From the NCBI GenBank assembly GCA_945492685.1, contig CALYUZ010000019.1:1-9445 (forward strand): a DNA stretch of 9,445 nucleotides, read 5' to 3'. The position numbers and the translations under genes were made by a program. The notes under the pieces were generated by a model. The model was given only the letters and a program-made list of their open reading frames with translations. It searched no databases and was not told the origin of the DNA. Source of the DNA: an uncultured Methanomassiliicoccaceae archaeon. GTDB lineage: Archaea > Thermoplasmatota > Thermoplasmata > Methanomassiliicoccales > Methanomethylophilaceae. Shown piece by piece: positions 1 to 5,089 of the stretch (position 1 is the stretch's first letter; every line of letters starts with the position of its first letter).

Positions 1-41
1 AATATAGTAACTATTATGCTCGGTATTAGAATTCGAAGTGA

Positions 42-60
42 TTCTACGAATTTCGTAGAA
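42..60. promoter_or_regulatory. Perfect palindrome in the malic enzyme leader (putative operator or hairpin)
   Basis: Arms TTCTACGAA (42-50) and TTCGTAGAA (52-60) are exact reverse complements around a single central T. The element sits 21 bases before the malic enzyme start codon and downstream of an AT-rich stretch (1-16, with ATATAG at 2-7) that could hold the TATA box, so it would lie at or just after the transcription start. In archaea a palindrome in this place often binds a dimeric repressor that blocks transcription; as RNA it could also fold into a hairpin just before the ribosome binding site. The palindrome is seen directly. Its role, and the exact promoter, are inference because the window begins too close to the gene. 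Confidence 0.5.
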
Positions 61-81
61 AACATTCGAGGAGTGAATCTC

Positions 82-1440
82 ATGGTCAACGAACAGGACA
101 TCAGTATCGAGGAGCGCCTTGAGAGGGCCAAGAAGCCCGGACAGGACGCAATGGTCATGCACAAGTACTACGGCGGAAAGATCGAGGTCGTTCCCAAGGC
201 ATGTGTCAGGGGATTCGATGACTTCGCCATCTGGTATTCTCCCGGAGTCGCGGAGCCCTGTAAGGACATCGCCAAGAACCCCGATATGGTGTACGAGCAC
301 ACCTGGAAGTGGAACACCGTCGCAGTGGTATCGGACGGAACCCGTGTACTCGGACTCGGAGACATCGGACCCGAGGCCGCCATGCCCGTCATGGAGGGGA
401 AGGCCATGCTCTTCAAGTACCTCGGTGGAGTGGACTGTGTCCCCATCTGCCTCGACACCAAGGATCCCGAGAAGATCATCGAGACCGTCAGGCTTCTCGC
501 ACCCTCATTCGGTGGAATCAACCTCGAGGACATCTCCAACCCCAAGTGCTTCGATATCCTGGATGAGCTCAGGAGGGACTGCAAGATCCCAGTCTGGCAT
601 GACGATCAGCAGGGAACCGCAACCGTCGAGGTCGCCGGTGCCATCAACGCCATGAAGCTCGTCGGAAAGAAGCTCGAGGACGCACACATCACCGTCATCG
701 GTGCCGGAGCGGCATCCATCGCCATCGCAAGGCTCCTGCTCGCCACCGGATTCAGCCCCAAGAACATGTGCATGTGCGATTCCAAGGGAATCCTGAACCA
801 GTCCAGAGAGGACGTAGCTGCCGGATTCAAGCAGAAGTGGGAGATCTGTGAGAAGACCAACGGAGCAGGAAAGACCGGAGGAATGAAGGAGGCCTTCGAG
901 GGAGCGGACATAGTCATCGCCGCATCCAAGCCCGGACCCGGAACCATCCCGCCCGAGTACGTCGACCTCATGGCCGATGACCCCGTCATCTTCGCCACCG
1001 CCAACCCCATCCCCGAGATCTGGCCCTGGGAGGCCAAGGAGCACGGATGCAAGGTGTTCGCCACCGGAAGGTCCGACTTCCCCAACCAGGTCAACAACTC
1101 CATGGGATTCCCCGCCATCTTCCGTGGAGTGCTCGATGTGAGGGCAAAGACCATCACCGACGAGATGTGCATCGCAGCGGCAAGGGAGCTCGCCAAGTGC
1201 GCAGAGGAGAAGGGAATCTCCGAGGACTACATCATCCCGACCATGTCCGAGATGGACGTCTTCCCCAGGGAGGCAGTCGCAGTCGCAATGAAGGCCCAGG
1301 AGCAGGGAGTCGCCAGGCTCAAGCTCAGCCGTCAGGAGCTGCACGACAGGGCCGAGTTCATGATCAAGAGGTCCAGGGGACTCACCGCCAAGATGATGGA
1401 CGACGGCTACATCGCCGACGTCAACAAGGCATTCGAGTAA
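82..1440 (+). CDS. NAD(P)-dependent malic enzyme (oxaloacetate-decarboxylating), short form
   Basis: This cytoplasmic enzyme of 452 residues would oxidatively decarboxylate malate to pyruvate and CO2, yielding NADH or NADPH. The malic N-terminal domain carries the YSPGVAEPC motif (tyrosine 52), the catalytic lysine in GKAMLFK (lysine 107), metal ligands in GGINLED (E149, D150) and HDDQQGTA (D174-D175). A Rossmann NAD-binding domain follows with VIGAGAAS near 205-212, then TANP (about 306-309) and GRSDFPNQVNN (about 329-339). The length fits the bacterial/archaeal short form without the phosphotransacetylase-like tail of the MaeB type. An ATG at 16 is in frame, but 82 is preferred: GGAG at 70-73 sits 8 bases before it, and homology begins only after it. 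Codon use is strongly biased (glycine mostly GGA, many C-ending codons), suggesting high expression, unlike the surface-glycan genes beside it. Cofactor preference cannot be read safely from the sequence. Confidence 0.95.
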   Translation: MVNEQDISIEERLERAKKPGQDAMVMHKYYGGKIEVVPKACVRGFDDFAIWYSPGVAEPCKDIAKNPDMVYEHTWKWNTVAVVSDGTRVLGLGDIGPEAAMPVMEGKAMLFKYLGGVDCVPICLDTKDPEKIIETVRLLAPSFGGINLEDISNPKCFDILDELRRDCKIPVWHDDQQGTATVEVAGAINAMKLVGKKLEDAHITVIGAGAASIAIARLLLATGFSPKNMCMCDSKGILNQSREDVAAGFKQKWEICEKTNGAGKTGGMKEAFEGADIVIAASKPGPGTIPPEYVDLMADDPVIFATANPIPEIWPWEAKEHGCKVFATGRSDFPNQVNNSMGFPAIFRGVLDVRAKTITDEMCIAAARELAKCAEEKGISEDYIIPTMSEMDVFPREAVAVAMKAQEQGVARLKLSRQELHDRAEFMIKRSRGLTAKMMDDGYIADVNKAFE

Positions 1441-1448
1441 ACATCTCA

Positions 1449-1475
1449 AGGGGCTTCGGCCCCTCTCAATTATCA
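1449..1475 (+). terminator. Hairpin terminator with cUUCGg tetraloop after the malic enzyme
   Basis: A perfect 6-bp stem AGGGGC (1449-1454) / GCCCCT (1459-1464) closes the very stable loop TTCG (1455-1458). It starts 8 bases after the TAA stop and is followed by a moderately T-rich stretch ending in TTTTC near 1485. The gene on the opposite strand ends at 1476, so the same hairpin lies between two converging genes. On the minus strand no T-run follows it, so it serves mainly the plus-strand gene. GC-rich hairpins are less typical for archaeal termination than U-tracts, so mRNA 3'-end protection is an alternative role. Confidence 0.6.
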
Positions 1476-2270
1476 TTACCTTTTCTGGATGGTGCGGGCC
1501 TCATCCATGTGCTCCATCCATCCGTTCTTTGTGTCCAAGACGAGGTATGTAGGTACCCTCTTCTCCACCGGCGGAAGCGACATGTAATCGCCGTAGACCA
1601 TGCCGAGGTATCCTTCGAGGTCTTCGGGGAACATCATCTCGATCCCCATGATCTCGTGCGGTGTGGGCTTTCCGAAAACATCACGGGGCACGATCTCATC
1701 GAAGAAGCATCCGTTCAGAGGTGACACGCAGTCGCAGTCATCGCCGGATCCGATCCTGTCGATGACCATCCTGACCGCTTTCCTGAATCCGATGCAAACG
1801 GGGACCAACGGTTTCGGAACGTAATCTCCGGCCATGTTCAGCAGGATGTGCAGACGGGACATCATGAACTGTATCCTTCTGCGGACACCCTTCTCCGGGA
1901 CACCGACCATGGGGAAGAGCTCCACCGAGATCCCCTTGTCGTTCCTGTCATGGACATTGCGTATGAGGCACGTGTTCGGCATGACCACGCGGAAGTAGCC
2001 CTTGTGATTCTCCTTCGAGTTGGGCATCTCGACGATGTATTTCTGAGACAGATGGTTACGGAGGGATTCAGCGACAGCCTCAGACCAGCATGCGTCGAAG
2101 ACGATATCCACGTCGTCATCCCAGGGAACCATCCTGCCGTTGTCGCGGACACATCCGATGGCCGTTCCGCCGACCACATAGTAGGGGATGCCATCGGCCA
2201 TGAACGCCTTGTGGATGTCATCCGTCATCTGCAACAGCATCCTGTGAAGCGTCTCGGTCTCAGAATCCAT
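1476..2270 (-). CDS. LicD family phosphotransferase (first of two)
   Basis: A 264-residue LicD-family protein, a group that transfers phosphocholine or similar phospho-groups from a nucleotide-activated donor onto sugars of surface glycans, within the nucleotidyltransferase fold. The N-terminal half holds the defining block GGTAIGCVRDNGRMVPWDDDVDI (about residues 34-56, written here in one-letter code), with aspartates 51, 52, 53 and 55 as likely metal ligands. VELFPM follows near 116-121, and the C-terminal family motif YGDYMSLPPVEKR lies at about 226-238. The length is normal for the family. The ATG at 2270 has AGGGG nine bases upstream. It ends with TAA six bases before coordinates of a convergent gene's hairpin loop region. 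The protein lacks a signal peptide, so it should act on the cytoplasmic side. Its location beside a LicC-like nucleotidyltransferase and a flippase supports glycan decoration; which phospho-group and which sugar cannot be read from sequence. Confidence 0.88.
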   Translation of the reverse strand: MDSETETLHRMLLQMTDDIHKAFMADGIPYYVVGGTAIGCVRDNGRMVPWDDDVDIVFDACWSEAVAESLRNHLSQKYIVEMPNSKENHKGYFRVVMPNTCLIRNVHDRNDKGISVELFPMVGVPEKGVRRRIQFMMSRLHILLNMAGDYVPKPLVPVCIGFRKAVRMVIDRIGSGDDCDCVSPLNGCFFDEIVPRDVFGKPTPHEIMGIEMMFPEDLEGYLGMVYGDYMSLPPVEKRVPTYLVLDTKNGWMEHMDEARTIQKR

Positions 2271-2326
2271 CCCAAAAAACCCCTGCGAGGCATCTGTATC
2301 TTCGCTACAGTAAGTTCAGAACGGTT

Positions 2327-2335
2327 CTTTATTAG
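2327..2335 (-). promoter_or_regulatory. Putative TATA box for the first licD-like gene
   Basis: Read on the minus strand the sequence is CTAATAAAG, a good archaeal TATA-like element in an otherwise AT-rich gap. A start about 25 bases downstream would give a leader of roughly 35 bases that includes the AGGGG ribosome binding site. The same CTAATAAA core precedes the second licD-like gene, which suggests that the two genes have separate but similar promoters. It was assigned by eye only. Confidence 0.45.
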
Positions 2336-2356
2336 TCGGATTCGGTGATAACAATA

Positions 2357-2396
2357 ATCTATAGACAATAGATGATGGATTAGTAATCCATCTTCT
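2357..2396 (-). terminator. Twin inverted repeats after the second licD-like gene (putative terminator)
   Basis: Just past the stop of the minus-strand gene (2400-2402) lies GATGGATTA (2374-2382) / TAATCCATC (2384-2392), a perfect 9-bp-arm inverted repeat with one central base. Its arms extend to 2370 and 2396 with one mismatch. Immediately beyond is a second, ATCTAT (2357-2362) / ATAGAT (2368-2373), with a five-base loop. In the minus direction the repeats are followed by TATTGTTATC, which is only moderately T-rich. Termination or mRNA end processing for the second licD-like gene is the simplest reading. An operator for the promoter at about 2330 is less likely because the repeats lie upstream of that TATA box. 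Confidence 0.45.
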
Positions 2397-2399
2397 ACC

Positions 2400-3155
2400 T
2401 CACGCACGTCCCGCTTTCCTGTCCATGAGGTAATCCTTGTAAGCACCGCATGGGAATCCGCCTGCTCCGGTGCGCTTGTCCTCCGGGGGCGGGGTCATGT
2501 AATCCCCGAACATGGCGGTGAGGATCTCGTGGCATTTCTCGGGGAGGGGAACCTCCGTATCCTCGAATCTATGGTAGATTGGCTTACCATAGTAGTCGCG
2601 GGGGAAGATGTAGTCTTTGAACTGTGTCGCCAGTACTACGGTGAGGTCGGAATCATCCTCGACAATCCTGTCGGCCATGCGTTCGAACACCCCTGGGATC
2701 CATCTGACGATCTTGTGGAGCGGAATCGAGTCCGTGTGGTCGATGGCCCATACGGATCCTACGTCGCCCCAGATGCACATGTTGCATAGTTTCCTCCTGA
2801 GATTCCCGCGGGGGTATCTGTCGATGGGGAAAAGGTCGATGAACGGTGCCTTCCTCTCTTTAAGGGATGTCTCGAAGTCATCGCATTTGCGTATCACATG
2901 CGGATGTGTGTCGGCGGATGATATGTGATAGTAGTATTTCTCGCGGTCAAGACCTTCCGAGAGGACCTTGTCGATGAGGGGGATGTCCTCTCTCCACACG
3001 GCCACGTCGATGTCATCGTCCCAGGGGATGAAACCGTCGTGTCTCACGGCACCGATCGCGGTACCGAAGTGCACATAGAATGTAATCCCGTTCTCTTCAA
3101 GGATGTTTTTCACATCCTTGTACATCTCGAGAAGGGTTGATTGGACATCGTTCAC
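2400..3155 (-). CDS. LicD family phosphotransferase (second of two)
   Basis: A 251-residue LicD-family protein and distant paralogue of the neighbouring one. It has GTAIGAVRHDGFIPWDDDID (about residues 31-50; likely metal ligands D46, D47, D48, D50), IDLFPID (106-112), FPRDYYGKPI (184-193) and FGDYMTPPPEDKR (216-228). All family blocks are present in order, so it appears intact. The expected role is transfer of a phospho-substituent such as phosphocholine, phosphoethanolamine or aminoethylphosphonate from a CDP/CMP donor to a glycan in the cytoplasm. The start is a GTG at 3155; no Shine-Dalgarno sequence is visible in front of it. The TATA-like element at 3173-3181 is so close that the transcript may be leaderless. 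An internal ATG at residue 11 is an alternative, but the helix before the family core reads naturally from the GTG. It is transcribed away from the aminotransferase operon across a shared promoter region. Confidence 0.87.
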   Translation of the reverse strand: MNDVQSTLLEMYKDVKNILEENGITFYVHFGTAIGAVRHDGFIPWDDDIDVAVWREDIPLIDKVLSEGLDREKYYYHISSADTHPHVIRKCDDFETSLKERKAPFIDLFPIDRYPRGNLRRKLCNMCIWGDVGSVWAIDHTDSIPLHKIVRWIPGVFERMADRIVEDDSDLTVVLATQFKDYIFPRDYYGKPIYHRFEDTEVPLPEKCHEILTAMFGDYMTPPPEDKRTGAGGFPCGAYKDYLMDRKAGRA

Positions 3156-3172
3156 GGTGTGTAATCAAACTA

Positions 3173-3181
3173 CATTTATTA
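3173..3181 (-). promoter_or_regulatory. Putative TATA box for the second licD-like gene
   Basis: On the minus strand the sequence reads TAATAAATG (CTAATAAA-type). Its centre is about 23-25 bases before the GTG start codon at 3155. With the usual archaeal spacing of about 25 bases, transcription would begin at or next to the start codon, giving a leaderless mRNA. This agrees with the absence of a ribosome binding site there. Confidence 0.45.
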
Positions 3182-3206
3182 GATTCTGTGGTTGTATGTG
3201 CATCCA

Positions 3207-3228
3207 TCTGTAGTGTTGAAAATACAGA
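3207..3228. promoter_or_regulatory. Interrupted inverted repeat in the divergent promoter region
   Basis: TCTGTA (3207-3212) and TACAGA (3223-3228) are exact inverted arms separated by 10 bases. They lie midway in the 157-bp gap between the two divergent transcription units (second licD-like gene leftward, aminotransferase operon rightward). Spacing of arms on successive turns of the helix fits a dimeric regulator that could control both directions. Six-base arms can arise by chance, so confidence is low. Apart from this and the two TATA-like elements nothing else is recognisable in the gap. Confidence 0.25.
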
Positions 3229-3267
3229 GCGGAAAGTACGCTGGCACTCGGAATTTTCCTCAACAGG

Positions 3268-3278
3268 TTATTTATTTG
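3268..3278 (+). promoter_or_regulatory. Putative TATA box of the aminotransferase-to-flippase operon
   Basis: TTATTTATTTG is a strong archaeal-type TATA sequence. The expected transcription start about 25 bases downstream (around 3298) would leave a short leader of about 15 bases before the ATG at 3313, containing the weak ribosome binding site GGATGA at 3303-3308. It is the only good promoter candidate ahead of the five tightly packed genes that end at 8997. Confidence 0.5.
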
Positions 3279-3312
3279 CCATCTTGATAACAGTCCAGTT
3301 TCGGATGATACG

Positions 3313-4365
3313 ATGAGGCTTTTCACGGTTGGACCAGTGATGATGTATCCAGAGACCCTCGAGGAATCGGGGAGGCAGCTTCCATATTTCAGGACGGCAG
3401 AGTTCTCTGCCATGATGCTCGATTCGGAGGCGGTTCTCAAGAGGCTCCTCGGTGCGGAGGATGCATCCAAGGTCGCTTTCCTCACTGCCTCGGGTACAGG
3501 TGCCATGGAGGCCGCCGTATCCAACACGCTCACGTCCGATGACAAGGTTCTCATCATCATCGGAGGAGGTTTCGGTAGGAGATTCGCCGAGATCTGTGAT
3601 GTACATAACATCCCCTATGATTCCGTCGATCTGGAGTTCGGAGAGACATTAACGGGTGATCGTCTGGAGGCATTCCGCGGAAGAGGCTATTCCGCACTTC
3701 TGGTGAACATCGATGAGACCTCCACGGGGCAGCTCTATGACATACATCTGTTGTCGGATTTCTGCAGGTCGGAGGGCATGATGCTGATAGTCGATGCCAT
3801 CAGTTCCTTCCTTGCGGACGACCTGGACATGGAGCGGGATGGAATCGATGAGATCATTCTCAGTTCCCAGAAAGCATTGTCTCTGGAACCAGGCATCTCC
3901 ATGGTCGTCGTGAGTCCCCGTGCATACGACCGTATCAGGATGATTCCTTCCCCATCGTACTATCTTGATCTTGATCATTATTTCATCGATCAGGAGAGGG
4001 GACAGACGCCTTTCACCCCCGCCGTGGGCACCCTCATCAATCTCAATCACATGCTCCACATGGTGGAGTCCAAAGGTCTCGACAGGAAGATCTCCGAGAC
4101 CGCCGCTCTAGCATCCTATTTCCGTGAGGGGGCCAGAAGGATCGGTCTGATCATCCCCGATTATCCGCTATCGAATGCGGTCACACCCGTCCTGTTCGAC
4201 GGGAATGCGACAGAGGTCTTCGAGTCCCTACGCGAGCGCGGTATCACGGTCACACCCAGCGGAGGGGATCTGAAGAATCGTCTCCTGCGTGTGGGACACA
4301 TCGGAAATCTTTCCGAGTCGGATTACGACATCCTTTTGAAGGAATTGGAGGAGATCATCGGATGA
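3313..4365 (+). CDS. Class V PLP-dependent aminotransferase, candidate 2-aminoethylphosphonate transaminase-like
   Basis: A 350-residue fold-type I class V aminotransferase of the alanine-glyoxylate / aminoethylphosphonate transaminase group. Visible marks are the N-terminal FTVGPV (4-9), the cofactor-phosphate loop TASGTGAME (58-66), NIDETSTGQL (132-141), the PLP-ring aspartate in VDAISS (D161), the Schiff-base lysine in SSQKAL (K187), the RGQTPFTPAVGT block (229-240) and the substrate-carboxylate arginine in LLRVGHIG (R326). All key residues are present. It is the first gene of the operon and overlaps the next by four bases (ATGA). Its pairing with a LicC/PntC-like nucleotidyltransferase and LicD proteins suggests it makes the amino group of a phospho-substituent: in phosphonate pathways this enzyme interconverts phosphonoacetaldehyde and 2-aminoethylphosphonate, the AepZ/PhnW role. 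Substrate cannot be settled from sequence; serine- or alanine-glyoxylate transamination remains possible. Confidence 0.85.
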   Translation: MRLFTVGPVMMYPETLEESGRQLPYFRTAEFSAMMLDSEAVLKRLLGAEDASKVAFLTASGTGAMEAAVSNTLTSDDKVLIIIGGGFGRRFAEICDVHNIPYDSVDLEFGETLTGDRLEAFRGRGYSALLVNIDETSTGQLYDIHLLSDFCRSEGMMLIVDAISSFLADDLDMERDGIDEIILSSQKALSLEPGISMVVVSPRAYDRIRMIPSPSYYLDLDHYFIDQERGQTPFTPAVGTLINLNHMLHMVESKGLDRKISETAALASYFREGARRIGLIIPDYPLSNAVTPVLFDGNATEVFESLRERGITVTPSGGDLKNRLLRVGHIGNLSESDYDILLKELEEIIG

Positions 4366-5087
4366 AGGCCATACTCATGGCTGCCGGAGTCGGCAGCAGG
4401 ATCAGCAGGGCCGTCAGCAAACCCAAGAGTACCCTCGATGTGGGTGGGACCCCCTTGATCACAAGGACAGTGGATATGCTGATCTCCTACGGTGTCGATG
4501 TCGCCATTGTCGTCGGTTTCAGGAATGCGGAGGTCCGTGAGGCCCTGGAGGGCCGTGATGTCCGTTTCTTCTTCAACCCCTTCTACAGGGTCACCAACAG
4601 CATGGCATCTCTCTGGTTCGCCAGGGAGTTCCTGGATGGTGACGATATAATTCTGGCCAATGCCGATGTCTTCTGGGGAGAGGGTATGTACTCTGATCTG
4701 GAATCCGATACGAATGACGTCGTGATGTTGGGCGACGAGTCCCGCGTCGATGTCGGGGATTATTTCTTCAGGGTGGAGGACGGTCTCATCAAGGGTTACG
4801 GAAAGGAACTTGCCAGGGATGACCGTACGACCGAGTATGTCGGCATCGCCAGGATAGCCGGGCATCTGGTTCCCGAGTTCCGCCATCGTCTGGAGGACCT
4901 CGTCGCTGCCGAGAGGTACGACCTCTGGTGGGAGAACGTGCTGTACGAGCACATCGACGAGACCCCGGTACATGTCAGGGACATGAGCGATTTCTTCTGG
5001 GCCGAGATAGATTACATCGACGATTATCAGCGTATATTGGATTACATCCGTACCGGGGACAGGTCTTTCAAGGTCAGAACGGGGTGA
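4362..5087 (+). CDS. LicC/PntC-like NTP transferase (candidate cytidylyltransferase)
   Basis: A 241-residue sugar-nucleotidyltransferase-fold protein. It opens with the nucleotide-binding signature ILMAAGVGSR (4-13) and the lysine region SKPKSTLDVGGTPLI (19-33). NPFYRVTNSMASLWFA (72-87) is typical of the phosphocholine/aminoethylphosphonate cytidylyltransferase branch rather than sugar-1-phosphate enzymes. Likely metal ligands are D102 in NADVFW and D217 in WAEIDYIDDY (213-222). The short length without a C-terminal beta-helix also fits LicC/PntC. The expected reaction is CTP plus a phospho-alcohol or phosphonate giving the CDP- or CMP-activated donor and pyrophosphate; LicD enzymes would use it. 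The start ATG overlaps the upstream stop (ATGA) and has GGAGGAG eight bases before it, so translation is coupled to the aminotransferase. The true substrate (aminoethylphosphonate versus phosphocholine or other) is an inference from neighbours. Confidence 0.82.
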   Translation: MKAILMAAGVGSRISRAVSKPKSTLDVGGTPLITRTVDMLISYGVDVAIVVGFRNAEVREALEGRDVRFFFNPFYRVTNSMASLWFAREFLDGDDIILANADVFWGEGMYSDLESDTNDVVMLGDESRVDVGDYFFRVEDGLIKGYGKELARDDRTTEYVGIARIAGHLVPEFRHRLEDLVAAERYDLWWENVLYEHIDETPVHVRDMSDFFWAEIDYIDDYQRILDYIRTGDRSFKVRTG

Positions 5088-5089
5088 GC

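Noticed and set aside
16..81. N-terminal extension of the malic enzyme from the ATG at 16
   Set aside because: It would translate through the palindrome and promoter-like region, has no ribosome binding site, and 22 extra residues do not resemble the family; the ATG at 82 has GGAG at proper spacing.
505..1476. A 323-codon open frame on the minus strand opposite the malic enzyme
   Set aside because: Low-complexity composition rich in Gly, Asp, Leu and Val with no family motif; it mirrors the strong codon bias of the clear malic enzyme gene.
3305..3312. ATG at 3305 as start of the aminotransferase
   Set aside because: It is out of frame with the aminotransferase; its GGATGA context more likely serves as a weak ribosome binding site for the ATG at 3313.
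3313..5087. Naming the aminotransferase/nucleotidyltransferase pair aepZ/pntC or licC outright
   Set aside because: Substrate assignment rests on neighbours and family resemblance only, and the C-P bond-forming enzymes are not in this window, so gene symbols were left empty.
4928..5089. Long upstream start for the unknown membrane protein
   Set aside because: It would overlap the nucleotidyltransferase gene by 160 bases in another frame and bury the signal anchor behind a charged, repeat-like shadow sequence; 5090 gives a normal signal anchor.
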